From JAISGQ01 sp045604945 (GTDB lineage: Bacteria; Bacillota; Clostridia; Oscillospirales; Acutalibacteraceae): a stretch of 64,000 nucleotides of DNA. Numbering within the stretch: the stretch's first letter is position 1; each line of letters opens with the position of its first letter. Position numbers and translations under genes: made by a program. Of this stretch, positions 41,556 through 51,055 are shown in pieces. The notes under the pieces are model-generated. The model ran no database searches, was not told the origin of the DNA, and saw nothing but the letters and a program-made list of their open reading frames with translations. The stretch lies in contig JAZUPA010000076.1 of assembly GCA_045604945.1 (NCBI GenBank), forward strand, positions 15,234-79,233, given 5' to 3'.

Positions 41556-42875
41556 TCAGCTGGATTTTTTTCTGGTGCCTGACTTTTTGGCTTTTTTCAG
41601 AGCATCTGAATCATCATCGGAAGATGAGAACATTACTCTCTCTTCCCCTCTGACAAACTCAGGATCTCCGCCGCTTACACAGTCAGCAGTGATAATAACC
41701 TTGCGAACCGTAAGATCGGAAGGTACATCGAACATGATAGGGGTCATTATGCCCTCGATTATGCCTCTCAGACCTCTTGCGCCGGTCTTCTGCTCAACGG
41801 TCTTCTCAGCGATTGCAGCAAGTGCATCGGGAGTAAACTCAAGCTCAACTCCGTCAATTCTCAGCAGCTCTGTATACTGCTTGATAATGGCGTTTCTGGG
41901 CTCAGACATTACACGGATGAGCGCATCCTTGTCAAGACTGTCGAGAGTTGCAAAAACAGGCAGACGACCGACTATCTCGGGAATAAGACCGAACTTTACG
42001 AGGTCGTGAGGTATAACCTGCTTTAAAAGTTCGCTGTACTCAGAGTCATCCTTGCTCTTGATCTCAGCACCGAAGCCCATAGATGATGTAGAAACACGTT
42101 TTTCTATGATTTTTTCAATACCGTCAAAGGCACCGCCGCAGATAAAGAGGATATTCGATGTATCTATCTGAATAAACTCCTGCTGCGGATGTTTTCTTCC
42201 GCCCTGAGGAGGAACATTTGCAACAGTTCCCTCAAGGATCTTGAGCAGAGCCTGCTGAACGCCCTCACCGCTTACATCACGGGTGATGGACGGATTTTCC
42301 GACTTGCGTGCAATCTTATCGATTTCATCGATATAGATAATACCCTGTTCGGCTTCTTCAACATCCCAGTCAGCTGCCTGAATAAGTCTTAAAAGAATGT
42401 TTTCAACATCCTCGCCGACATATCCTGCCTCAGTGAGTGTGGTCGCATCAGCAATTGCAAAAGGTACATCAAGAAGCTTTGCTAGAGACTGCGCCAGGAA
42501 AGTCTTGCCGACGCCTGTGGGACCGATAAGAAGAATATTGCTCTTCTGCAGATCAACAGCAGTATCCTCTGCGGTTATTCTCTTATAGTGATTGTAAACC
42601 GCAACGGAAAGCGCTACCTTTGCCCTGTCCTGTCCTATGACGAAATTATCAAGATGCTCCTTGATGTCTCTGGGACGGAGAACCTCAAACTCATCAAAGG
42701 ATTTCTTATGATCATTCCTGCGTCCGAGCTCTGCATCGATAATCTCATGGCAGAGTCTGATGCATTCATCACAGATGAATGCACCGGAGCCGGATATCAT
42801 GCGTTCAACATCAGCATCGGTCTTATTGCAGAAAGAGCAGTGAAAATTGCCGCTGCCGGGTTCCTTGTATGACAT
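41556..42875 (-). CDS. clpX: ATP-dependent Clp protease ATP-binding subunit ClpX
   Basis: 439-aa AAA+ unfoldase. A C4 zinc-binding domain (CSFCNKTDADVERMISG, then CDECIRLCHE) precedes Walker A LLIGPTGVGKTFLAQ (about 114), Walker B IIYIDEIDKIA (about 179) and the pore/sensor region. The IGF-type loop that docks ClpP appears as MGFGAEIK (about 271). Operon tig-clpP-clpX. Confidence 0.95.
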   Translation of the reverse strand: MSYKEPGSGNFHCSFCNKTDADVERMISGSGAFICDECIRLCHEIIDAELGRRNDHKKSFDEFEVLRPRDIKEHLDNFVIGQDRAKVALSVAVYNHYKRITAEDTAVDLQKSNILLIGPTGVGKTFLAQSLAKLLDVPFAIADATTLTEAGYVGEDVENILLRLIQAADWDVEEAEQGIIYIDEIDKIARKSENPSITRDVSGEGVQQALLKILEGTVANVPPQGGRKHPQQEFIQIDTSNILFICGGAFDGIEKIIEKRVSTSSMGFGAEIKSKDDSEYSELLKQVIPHDLVKFGLIPEIVGRLPVFATLDSLDKDALIRVMSEPRNAIIKQYTELLRIDGVELEFTPDALAAIAEKTVEQKTGARGLRGIIEGIMTPIMFDVPSDLTVRKVIITADCVSGGDPEFVRGEERVMFSSSDDDSDALKKAKKSGTRKKSS

Positions 42876-42887
42876 TGATACACCAAC

Positions 42888-43469
42888 CTATCGTCTCGAA
42901 ATTACCTTGTCAATAATGCCATATTCCATGGCTTCCTGAGCGGTCATGTAGTTGTCGCGCTCGGTATCCTTTTCGATTATGTCGATTGACTTTCCGGTGT
43001 TTTCTGCAAGAATAGTGTTCAGCTTTTTCTTGATCTTGAGGATCTGATTTGCCTGAATTGCAATATCAGTTGCCTGACCCTGAGAGCCGCCGAGAGGCTG
43101 ATGAATCATGATTTCACTGTTGGGAAGAGCAAGGCGCTTGCCCTTTGTGCCTGCAGAAAGGAGGAATGCTCCCATGCTTGCAGCCATACCGATGCAGATG
43201 GTGGAAACATCGCACTTGATGTAATTCATTGTATCGTAGATGGCAAAGCCTGCAGAAACACTTCCGCCGGGGCTATTGATGTAGAGACTGATGTCTTTCG
43301 AGGGGTCCTGACTCTCAAGATAAAGAAGCTGAGCTACTACAAGGCTTGCGGTAGTGTCATTGACTTCTTCAGAGAGGATGATGATTCTGTCGTTGAGAAG
43401 TCTGGAATAAATATCGTAGGACCTCTCACCTCTGTTGGTCTGTTCTATGACTACAGGTACTAAACTCAT
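42888..43469 (-). CDS. clpP: ATP-dependent Clp protease proteolytic subunit ClpP
   Basis: 193-aa serine protease. Ser in GMAASMGAFLLSAG (about 98) and His in IMIHQPLGG (about 123); the catalytic Asp is in the EKDTERDNYM region (about 172). Standard length. CGGAGG precedes the ATG. 12 bp before clpX. Confidence 0.96.
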   Translation of the reverse strand: MSLVPVVIEQTNRGERSYDIYSRLLNDRIIILSEEVNDTTASLVVAQLLYLESQDPSKDISLYINSPGGSVSAGFAIYDTMNYIKCDVSTICIGMAASMGAFLLSAGTKGKRLALPNSEIMIHQPLGGSQGQATDIAIQANQILKIKKKLNTILAENTGKSIDIIEKDTERDNYMTAQEAMEYGIIDKVISRR

Positions 43470-43529
43470 AAAAACACCTCCGGGATATAATATATCTGAT
43501 TAACTAAAGATTATGAGCGGAACAGATAA

Positions 43530-44876
43530 TTAGTCGTTATCTTCCTCATGGTTACATTCGTCGCAGTCGCAGCCATCCTCATGAGAATACTTTTCGACCA
43601 TGTTTACCTTTGCGTTGTCGCGGACAACACCAAGAGCCTTCTCAACAAGGAGGTCATGTCTGATGCCGGTCTCGGGAATGAGGGTCTTGAGCTCATCTTC
43701 GCTTCTGTTGTAAACCTCAGCAAGCTTCTTGTACTCCTCAGCGATCTCATCTTCGGAAGCCTCGAGAGCCTCAAGCTCAGCGATCTTCTCAAGAGCAAGA
43801 CGGATCTTTACCTGAGTGACAGCCTGGGGTCTGAACTGTGCGCGGAGAGCATCAACATCCATGCCGGTATACTTCATGTAATCCTCGATGCTGAGACCCT
43901 GGGAGGAAAGTCTGTAAGCCCACTGCTCGAGCTCACGGTCTGCCTCTTCCTCGAACATCTCGTCGGGAATGTCAGCCTCTACAAGATCAGCAAGAGCAAC
44001 AAGGAGCTTCTCGTCGAATGCGCGGTTAGCTTCTGCCTCTGCCTTCTTTACAAGGTTTTCCTTAATGTCTGCCTTATATTCATCGAGAGTATCAAAACCG
44101 TTGTCTGCTGCGAGATCATCATCGATTGCAGGGAGCTCTTCCTTCTTGAGGCCGTGGAGCTTGATCTTGAATACTGCAGGCTTGCCCTTGAGCTCTTCTG
44201 CGTGGTATTCTTCGGGGAAGGTAACGTTTACGTCAAACTCTTCGCCGATGGAGTGACCGACCATCTGCTCCTCAAAGCCGGGGATAAACTGACCGGAACC
44301 GAGCTCAAGCTCAAAGCCCTCAGCTGTGCCGCCTTCAAATGCAACGCCGTCAACATAGCCTGCAAAGTCAAAGAGAGCGATATCGCCGTTCTCTGCAGCT
44401 CTGTCGTCGATCTCGGTCATTCTTGCGCCGCGCTTCTGAGCATACTCAAGCTCATGCTCAACCTGCTCGTCAGAAACACTTACGATAAGCTTCTCAGCTT
44501 CGATGCCCTTGTAATCAGCGATGCTGACCTCAGGCTTTACGGGAACGTTAGCGGTGAAGGTGAAGCCCTCTTCGCCAACAGACTCGATTTCAACTGCGAT
44601 ATTGTCGCTGACAACATCAAGCTCTGCAGCCTTGATAGCCTCTGCGAGAGCGTCCTTGTAGAGAGCGTTTACTGCATCCTCATAGAAGAAGCCCTTACCG
44701 TACATCTTCTCGATGATGTTGCGGGGAGCCTTGCCCTTGCGGAAACCGGGGATGGTTATATCCTTTGCTGCCTTCTTATATGCGTCAGCGCAAGCAGCTG
44801 CAAAGACTTCCTGCTCAACCTCAATAGTGAGCTTTACATGGCTGTTTTCTGTGATTTCCTTGTTTTTGAGTATCAT
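43530..44876 (-). CDS. tig: Trigger factor with Cys-rich acidic C-terminal tail
   Basis: 448-aa ribosome-bound chaperone and prolyl isomerase. The ribosome-binding motif is PGFRKGKAPRNIIEKMYG (about 44). The FKBP domain (about 150-240) has ENGDIALFDFAGYVDG. The C-terminal chaperone arms follow. GGAGG eight bases before ATG 44876 sets the start. The last residues HEDGCDCDECNHEEDND add three Cys and two His in an acidic stretch, an unusual possible metal-binding tail. Confidence 0.93.
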   Translation of the reverse strand: MILKNKEITENSHVKLTIEVEQEVFAAACADAYKKAAKDITIPGFRKGKAPRNIIEKMYGKGFFYEDAVNALYKDALAEAIKAAELDVVSDNIAVEIESVGEEGFTFTANVPVKPEVSIADYKGIEAEKLIVSVSDEQVEHELEYAQKRGARMTEIDDRAAENGDIALFDFAGYVDGVAFEGGTAEGFELELGSGQFIPGFEEQMVGHSIGEEFDVNVTFPEEYHAEELKGKPAVFKIKLHGLKKEELPAIDDDLAADNGFDTLDEYKADIKENLVKKAEAEANRAFDEKLLVALADLVEADIPDEMFEEEADRELEQWAYRLSSQGLSIEDYMKYTGMDVDALRAQFRPQAVTQVKIRLALEKIAELEALEASEDEIAEEYKKLAEVYNRSEDELKTLIPETGIRHDLLVEKALGVVRDNAKVNMVEKYSHEDGCDCDECNHEEDND

Positions 44877-44912
44877 GTACATGTCCTCCGTTTTAGAATT
44901 TTCAACCTGTTG

Positions 44913-44941
44913 ATTATAACATACTTTTATTAAAAATGCAA
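44913..44941 (-). promoter_or_regulatory. Promoter of the tig-clpP-clpX operon
   Basis: Minus strand: TTGCAT (44941-44936), 17 bp, TATAAT (44918-44913). Confidence 0.75.
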
Positions 44942-45823
44942 TCATTTACTGTCAGAAGTATCTGTTTGCATAAGTGGAACTGAATTATTCTGTCGACTAC
45001 TGTACAATTCGTTGAAAGAATGACATTCGGAGCGGTCACTTTCGCGGTAACTGATTATTGTTGACAGGTTCACATCGTACATACTGTGAAAGATATTGGC
45101 ATCAGCAGAAGGGTTATCCTTCTTGATTTCTGCAATAAGTCTTTTCACATACCTGCGCTTTGAATCCTCTTCGTGCTCCTCGGCATTTTCAGTAAACCTG
45201 CAGGCGCAGCGGAGAAATTCGAGAGAATTATATTTTGACCATGCGATAATATCACTTTCATGAACATGATAAAGGGGTCTTATTAGTTCCATCCCCTCGT
45301 AGTTTGTGCTCATGAGCTTCGGCATCATGGTCTGGAAGGAGCCCTGATAGAGCATGCTCATCATGACAGTCTCGATAACATCGTCAAAGTGATGACCGAG
45401 TGCAATTTTGTTGCATCCAAGAGATTTCGCTTCCTTGTAGAGGTATCCCCTTCTCATTCTTGCGCAAAGATAACAGGGGGAGCCTTTCTCCTGTTTGTAG
45501 ACATAATTAAATATCGGCGCATCGAAATAATGAACCGGAATATCCAGAATATCGGCGTTTTCTCTCAGGCGTTTTTCGTTTTCTTCGTTGTAGCCGGGAT
45601 TCATTGCGATGTACCTGACATCGAAGTGAAAATCACTGTATTTCTGAAGCAATTTAAAGCAGACAGCCAGAAGCATTGAATCCTTCCCACCTGAAATACA
45701 TACACCTATCGTATCCTCCGGTTCAACCAGCGAATACTCCTTGATTGCAGCGATAAATCTGTTCCAGACAGTTTTTCTGAATTTTTTTGTTATGCTGCGT
45801 TCAGCCTCACAGGCTCTTATCAC
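44942..45823 (-). CDS. TtcA-family tRNA thiolation PP-loop ATPase
   Basis: 293 aa. The PP-loop is CISGGKDSMLLAV (about 40). CYLCARMRRGYLYKEA supplies the paired Cys of the TtcA/TtuA group, and the LRCACRF Cys is further on (about 215). IALGHHFDDVIETVMM is typical. Such proteins thiolate tRNA cytidine 32 or related positions and often carry an iron-sulfur cluster. AGGAGG before GTG 45823 sets the start; the longer frame reads through the promoter. Confidence 0.87.
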   Translation of the reverse strand: MIRACEAERSITKKFRKTVWNRFIAAIKEYSLVEPEDTIGVCISGGKDSMLLAVCFKLLQKYSDFHFDVRYIAMNPGYNEENEKRLRENADILDIPVHYFDAPIFNYVYKQEKGSPCYLCARMRRGYLYKEAKSLGCNKIALGHHFDDVIETVMMSMLYQGSFQTMMPKLMSTNYEGMELIRPLYHVHESDIIAWSKYNSLEFLRCACRFTENAEEHEEDSKRRYVKRLIAEIKKDNPSADANIFHSMYDVNLSTIISYRESDRSECHSFNELYSSRQNNSVPLMQTDTSDSK

Positions 45824-45856
45824 CGCTCTGCCTCCTGTCTCAGGAATAGTGTGTAC

Positions 45857-45885
45857 ATTATACAGTGTTGCAATCATTATGTCAA
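45857..45885 (-). promoter_or_regulatory. Promoter of the ttcA-like gene
   Basis: Minus strand: TTGACA (45885-45880), 17 bp, TATAAT (45862-45857). A perfect match, back to back with the promoter at 45908. Confidence 0.85.
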
Positions 45886-45907
45886 CACAATCTATAGGTA
45901 ATGTGTA

Positions 45908-45936
45908 TTGATAAAACATCATTATTGTTATATAAT
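45908..45936 (+). promoter_or_regulatory. Promoter of the clostripain-like gene
   Basis: TTGATA (45908-45913), 17 bp, TATAAT (45931-45936). Confidence 0.75.
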
Positions 45937-45966
45937 TATCAAAAATCAATTTCGGAGGACAGGGTC

Positions 45967-48243
45967 ATGAGCGGAAAGGCAAGCATCGGTCGCAGACGAA
46001 ACAGAAAAGGCAACACAGCTGTTCGCCTTCTAACGGCTGTTCTGATTATTATATCCGTTGTACTTACTCTTGAGAACTCAGGTTTCTTCAATGAAACCGT
46101 TATTTATGAGCCTTCCGGGATTTCATATTATCAGAATCCTGTATCTCCCACTGCTGAACCTTGCTACTCCGGTGCAGCCCTGATGGAAACGGTTTCTGAA
46201 GGAAATGAAGAAAACAATCTGACTGTATTCAAGGATGGCGTTCCGGGACCGAGAACATCAAGAACCGACATAATCGGCGACGGCAAGGATGTATTTACCG
46301 TAATGATTTATATGTGTGGTTCAGACAGCGAGAGCAAATTCGGTCTTGCAAGCGATGATATTGCAGAAATGCTTGCCGCCGAAAAATCAGGGAAGCTCAA
46401 TATAATACTCCAGACAGGCGGCTCGGCAAGCTGGGAAAATCCATCGATCAAAAATCAGGACTGCCGGAGATTCAAAATATCAAAAGGAAAGATGACTTCC
46501 CTTTCAACAGGCAACGGCGTAAATATGACAAACTACGCAAATCTGACCTCCTTTATCGTTTTCTGCAAAAACAACTACCCCGCTGACAGATATGCCCTTA
46601 TTCTCTGGGGCAACGGAGGCGCACCCTCGGGAGGATTTGGCTACGATGAACTCAATGCCTCCGGAGAATCAATGACCATAGATGAATTGAATCAGGCTCT
46701 TTATGCATCGGATGTAAAATTTGATTTTATAGGATTTGATTCACCTGTTGCTGCAAGCTTTGATACTGCTTTTGTTGCAAACTACTATGCAGACTATCTT
46801 ATTGCTTCTCAGGAAACTGTCCCTGAAACAGGATGGAATTACACAAACTGGCTTTCTGCCATTGCTGAGAATACCTCCCTCGATACCGCAGATATAGCGA
46901 AAATTATAATCGATGATTATATAGCTGACTGCACCGAGGCTTCCGCAGACCAGACTGCAACACTTTCCCTTATTGACCTTGTAGATTTCAACAATCTTGT
47001 TCTCCCCTGCACTGCGGACTTTTTTACGAAAATCGATGAAATAATCAATGACGGCAATTATCCCTATATTGCAAATGCCCGAGCTGCAGCAAGAGAATTC
47101 GGCGGTGCAGATTCAGACCTTGCAGACCTTATGGAGCTTGCGGACAGAATAAGAACCGATGAGGGCGACAAGCTTATAAAAGCGCTTAAAGACACCGTCA
47201 AATATAACAGAACCACCGAAGGTGTTGTAAACGCCAACGGTCTCAGCATCTACTTCCCCTTCAATAATCTGCAGGAAACCAACACCGCGATGAATATCTT
47301 CCACCGCATCAATATTTCCGACGAATACTTCGGCACTATCAGAAAGTTTGCGAACATTGCCTTCGGCGGAAGACTTTATTATATGGGCGATGATTCAGAG
47401 CAGCCTGCAACAGGTATTTCCAAGAATGTAGCAGAGCATTTCAGCGGCGTTGATTTTGAAAACTCAATCAAGAGCAACTATGTCTGGGTTGACAGCGAAT
47501 TCATCGAAAAATGTGAAGATTATTTCCGCAGCAAAACTCTCAGAACAGATGCTTTTACTTTCAGTCAGGCTGTTACGGAGCAGGGCGAAAGCTATGATGT
47601 GATTTATCTTACCGATGAGCAATGGCAGCTTGTTTCCGATGTAACCGCTGAAGCTTTTATGTATGTTAGCTCCTCTGATTGTTATCTGTCCCTCGGTACA
47701 TCCTTCCCCGAGCTTACCTACATGAATAACGACTTGCTGCACCTGCTTCCCCTTGACAGGAGCACCTGTCTTGCAATTGACGGAGTATATGTCGATTCAA
47801 CTGTCATATCAAGGGACATTTCAACAGATGTGGACAGAATCACTTACAGCGTGCCTGTAACTGTTACAACCTCTGCATCAGATACGGAAGAACCTGTCTC
47901 CTACCCTGCAGCGCTCCATATTATAAAGGAATATAACCGTCAGCAGAAATCTGTTGATTTTACCATTGCCTGTGCAGAAATTGCATACGGTACCGAGAGT
48001 GATACCATTTCAAGGAAAGTAACTCTGAATGAAGGGGATATAATCACTCCGCGATACAGATACTTTGACGGTAATTTCAATGAAGTTCACCCTGACATTA
48101 CTTCCGCGGATAACTCCATCGAATACTCACTGACCACCTCGGTTACAGCAGAAGATATTTCGGCTGTTGAGGATTCGGTCATTTACTGCGCCTTTACAGA
48201 TGTCTACGGAAATGTATTCAGAACAGAGATAAACTTCGACTGA
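45967..48243 (+). CDS. Clostripain-family (C11) protein with apparently inactive site
   Basis: 758-aa membrane-anchored exported protein. A basic N-terminus and one helix (about 18-36) act as signal anchor. The C11 fold (about 90-480) starts FTVMIYMCGSDSES and includes YLIASQETVPETGW. The catalytic His segment, usually LWDHGGG, reads LILWGNGGAPSGG, with Asn in the His position. The Cys segment, usually GFDACLM, reads IGFDSPVAAS, with Ser-Pro. A beta-rich C-terminal region (about 500-758) follows. GGAGGAC before ATG 45967 sets the start. It probably binds or scaffolds rather than cleaves. Confidence 0.82.
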   Translation: MSGKASIGRRRNRKGNTAVRLLTAVLIIISVVLTLENSGFFNETVIYEPSGISYYQNPVSPTAEPCYSGAALMETVSEGNEENNLTVFKDGVPGPRTSRTDIIGDGKDVFTVMIYMCGSDSESKFGLASDDIAEMLAAEKSGKLNIILQTGGSASWENPSIKNQDCRRFKISKGKMTSLSTGNGVNMTNYANLTSFIVFCKNNYPADRYALILWGNGGAPSGGFGYDELNASGESMTIDELNQALYASDVKFDFIGFDSPVAASFDTAFVANYYADYLIASQETVPETGWNYTNWLSAIAENTSLDTADIAKIIIDDYIADCTEASADQTATLSLIDLVDFNNLVLPCTADFFTKIDEIINDGNYPYIANARAAAREFGGADSDLADLMELADRIRTDEGDKLIKALKDTVKYNRTTEGVVNANGLSIYFPFNNLQETNTAMNIFHRINISDEYFGTIRKFANIAFGGRLYYMGDDSEQPATGISKNVAEHFSGVDFENSIKSNYVWVDSEFIEKCEDYFRSKTLRTDAFTFSQAVTEQGESYDVIYLTDEQWQLVSDVTAEAFMYVSSSDCYLSLGTSFPELTYMNNDLLHLLPLDRSTCLAIDGVYVDSTVISRDISTDVDRITYSVPVTVTTSASDTEEPVSYPAALHIIKEYNRQQKSVDFTIACAEIAYGTESDTISRKVTLNEGDIITPRYRYFDGNFNEVHPDITSADNSIEYSLTTSVTAEDISAVEDSVIYCAFTDVYGNVFRTEINFD

Positions 48244-48279
48244 CTATATTATTAAGATTTGTTAAATAAATTATTCCGA

Positions 48280-48308
48280 TTGATTTTGTGAGCTTACAGT
48301 GATATAAT
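48280..48308 (+). promoter_or_regulatory. Promoter of the LTA synthase-like gene
   Basis: TTGATT (48280-48285), 17 bp, TATAAT (48303-48308). Confidence 0.7.
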
Positions 48309-48358
48309 TTCGGCGCTGAAACAAATATCAATGATTACTTTTTGAAAGCGTGTTATAT

Positions 48359-50431
48359 ATGAAATTCGGTTTTAAAAACAGAAAGAAAGAAGCTCAGGTA
48401 AACGTAAATGAGCCTGCAGCAGCTGAGGTAAATGAAGCAGGCAGCAATGAGCAGATGATGTCAAGCTTCTGGCTTTTCAGAATGTTTGACAGAAAGCCTG
48501 TTTTCACTATCAGCATGATCGCTCTCATACTCAATCTTCTCATTGAGATTCTGAGCCGCCATTCAATCATTGACGGTGTTGTCTACATGCTGACCAATCC
48601 CGTTGTATTCCTTTACAACGCCATGATCATTGTGCTGACTCTGTCAATTTCTCAGCTTTTCAAGAGAAAGACCTTTGTAATCACCTTTGTCTCCATACTC
48701 TGGCTGGCACTGGGAATTACAAATTTCTATCTGCTGGGACTGAGAACAACCCCTCTTTCCGCAACAGACTTTTTCCTCATCCGATCAGTATATCTGATAG
48801 TTTCCGTCTATCTCACCCCCGCACAGGTCATTCTGATTGTTGCAGCGATTATTCTCGCTATCGTGATGATCGTTTTCATCTTCATGAAATTCCCCAAGCA
48901 GAGCGTACGCCTAAAGCACTCGGTTGTATTCATTCTTTCAATGGTTGTGCTCGTTGCACTGAGCACCTTCGGTCTGCTGAAGGTAAATGCAATTGCTGAC
49001 AGATTCGGCAACATGGTCAACGCCTATGATGAATACGGCTTTGTTTACTGCTTCTCAGTAAGCGTTATAGATTCGGGTGTAGAAAAGCCCGAGGAATATT
49101 CCTTCGATGATGTATATGAGGTACTCGCTGAGAATGATGCTGAGGATGATACAGACTTTACCCCCAACATTCTCGTTCTTCAGATGGAGTCATTCGTAGA
49201 CTGCGAGTATTTCAAGAATTACACCTATTCCGAGAATCCCAACCCCTACTTCCAGAAGCTCAAGGAGAATTACAGCAGCGGTTACCTCAGAGTACCGTCT
49301 GTTGGCGCAGGCACTGCAAACGTCGAATTTGAGGTACTCACAGGCATGAGCCTCTACCACTTCGGCGCAGGCGAATATCCCTACAAGTCAATTCTCCGAA
49401 GCTCCACCTGCGAATCCTATCCCTTTGTACTCAAGGAGCTTGACTACAACGCACAGGTTATACATAACCACAATGCTACCTTCTACGACAGAAATCTCGT
49501 TTACCCCATGCTGGGCTTTGACAGATTTATTTCTGTTGAGTATATGTATGATGTCGCCCAGACACCCCTTGAATGGTCAAAGGACTACGTTCTTGAGACC
49601 GAGATAATGAAGGCGCTGGAGAGCACTGAAGGACACGATTTCCTTTATACCATCAGCGTTCAGACCCACGGTAAATATCCCACAGAGCCTATCGAGGCGA
49701 CCACAATTGAGGTTGAAGGTCTTCCCACCGAGGAAGATACTGTAGGCTTTGAGTATTACATCCAGCAGATCAAGGAAAACGACCAGCTTCTTGAGAAGAT
49801 AGTCAATAACATCATGGCTTTTGATGAGCCCACTGTTGTGGTTATTTTCGGTGACCATCTCCCCAACTTCAAGTTTGAGCCTGAGGAGTATGCCACAAAC
49901 AGCCTCTATCTCTCTGAGTACGTTATTCTTACAAACTTCGGCAAGCTCGGCATCGAGGATCTGGAGGTCATTGACAAGGATATAACCTCCTATCAGCTTG
50001 TTGCCGAAGCTCTTGACCGTGTTGATATCCACAACGGACTTATCAACAAGCTTCATCAGAACCGTGAAAACAACGATAACTATAACGAAGACCTTGAGCT
50101 TATTGAGTACGATACCCTCTACGGAGAAAAGTACAGCTACGGCGGCGAGGAACGTTATTTCCCGACTGACTTGCAGATGGGTTACGGAGAGATCGTTGTC
50201 AACGGTGTTGAGACAGGCGAAGAAGGCGCCGCTCTTATCAAGGGTGAAGGCTTCAATGAATTCAGCTATGTTTATGTGAACAATCAGCTGGTTGATACGG
50301 TGTATGTCGATTACAACACCCTCTCAATAAATGCTGAGGATATTGTTCCCGGAGCATTCATCACAATAGGACAGATTGGTGATGACAAGGATCTTATCGC
50401 AAAATGCCAGCCCTATCAGTGGGTGGAATAA
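48359..50431 (+). CDS. LTA synthase-family sulfatase-type membrane enzyme
   Basis: 690 aa. A hydrophilic N-terminus, five membrane helices (about 45-215) and an extracellular alkaline-phosphatase-fold domain (about 260-560). Catalytic region: VLQMESFVDCEY, the nucleophile Thr in VGAGTANVEFEVLTGMS (about 322) and FGDHLPNF (about 500). LtaS transfers glycerol phosphate from phosphatidylglycerol to a growing polymer; related proteins add phosphoglycerol to other glycans. A C-terminal extension (about 600-690) with IPT/TIG-like strands is not in standard LtaS. ATG 48359, three codons after GTG 48350, is used; the RBS is weak. Confidence 0.85.
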   Translation: MKFGFKNRKKEAQVNVNEPAAAEVNEAGSNEQMMSSFWLFRMFDRKPVFTISMIALILNLLIEILSRHSIIDGVVYMLTNPVVFLYNAMIIVLTLSISQLFKRKTFVITFVSILWLALGITNFYLLGLRTTPLSATDFFLIRSVYLIVSVYLTPAQVILIVAAIILAIVMIVFIFMKFPKQSVRLKHSVVFILSMVVLVALSTFGLLKVNAIADRFGNMVNAYDEYGFVYCFSVSVIDSGVEKPEEYSFDDVYEVLAENDAEDDTDFTPNILVLQMESFVDCEYFKNYTYSENPNPYFQKLKENYSSGYLRVPSVGAGTANVEFEVLTGMSLYHFGAGEYPYKSILRSSTCESYPFVLKELDYNAQVIHNHNATFYDRNLVYPMLGFDRFISVEYMYDVAQTPLEWSKDYVLETEIMKALESTEGHDFLYTISVQTHGKYPTEPIEATTIEVEGLPTEEDTVGFEYYIQQIKENDQLLEKIVNNIMAFDEPTVVVIFGDHLPNFKFEPEEYATNSLYLSEYVILTNFGKLGIEDLEVIDKDITSYQLVAEALDRVDIHNGLINKLHQNRENNDNYNEDLELIEYDTLYGEKYSYGGEERYFPTDLQMGYGEIVVNGVETGEEGAALIKGEGFNEFSYVYVNNQLVDTVYVDYNTLSINAEDIVPGAFITIGQIGDDKDLIAKCQPYQWVE

Positions 50432-50437
50432 ATAATT

Positions 50438-50477
50438 ACAGACCATGCAGTTTCATTCTGCATGGTCTGTTTTTTTA
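50438..50477. terminator. Bidirectional terminator overlapping the rnmV stop
   Basis: ACAGACCATGCAG pairs with CTGCATGGTCTGT, followed by TTTTTTT on the plus strand. The last codons of rnmV lie in its right arm and loop. Confidence 0.85.
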
Positions 50478-51055
50478 TCTATTTCTTCAGAAAGCACCCT
50501 GTATTCATCCTTTGTCAGAAGGGTATTGAGGACCCCAAGCATTGCATTTACCGAAAGGCGCTCAGGCAAACCGAGCTTTTCAAGCAGCAATCTTCGTTTC
50601 TGCGCGCTGCACTGCCCGCCCGTATAGCCGTCTTCATATAAATCGCTTTTGGTAATGGGGTCAGTATGTTCAACGCTCTCTCCTGATACCCCTGCCCTTT
50701 CAAGGGCAGCCTTCAGAATTTCGGTGCTCATCCCCTCAACTCCGAGCTTGCCTTCCTTTGAAGGCGCATCCTTGCGTTTTTCCTTGCCGAGAATATCGGG
50801 AACATATACATGTCTGATATATTGATTGGGTATGCAGCTGACAAGATGATTTCTTATCAGAAATCCTGCTGAATCACTGTCTGTCATAATAATCAGACCG
50901 TTTTTTTTCGCAAGACTCCTGAGCATCTGCATTTTTTTCTTATCTTTGAATATGGAAAAGCCGTCTGTGGTGATTATCAGTGCATCGATAAGAGATTCCA
51001 GACGGATTTTATCGTACTTTCCTTCGACAACAACGACCTCTTTAAGCTTTATCAA
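50453..51055 (-). CDS. rnmV: Ribonuclease M5-like TOPRIM protein
   Basis: 200 aa. The TOPRIM domain (about 1-110) has VVVVEGKYDKIRLESL (7-22) with catalytic Glu and MTDSDSAGFLIRN (about 57) with the DxD. The C-terminal DUF4093-like domain (about 125-185) is typical of RnmV, which matures 5S rRNA with L18. The TTG start overlaps the holA stop. Family members usually lie near ksgA; here the gene is coupled to holA and comEC. Confidence 0.85.
   Translation of the reverse strand: MIKLKEVVVVEGKYDKIRLESLIDALIITTDGFSIFKDKKKMQMLRSLAKKNGLIIMTDSDSAGFLIRNHLVSCIPNQYIRHVYVPDILGKEKRKDAPSKEGKLGVEGMSTEILKAALERAGVSGESVEHTDPITKSDLYEDGYTGGQCSAQKRRLLLEKLGLPERLSVNAMLGVLNTLLTKDEYRVLSEEIDKKTDHAE

Noticed and set aside
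43548..44933. Open frame of 461 codons on the plus strand
   Set aside because: Antisense to tig; no RBS and no recognisable family.
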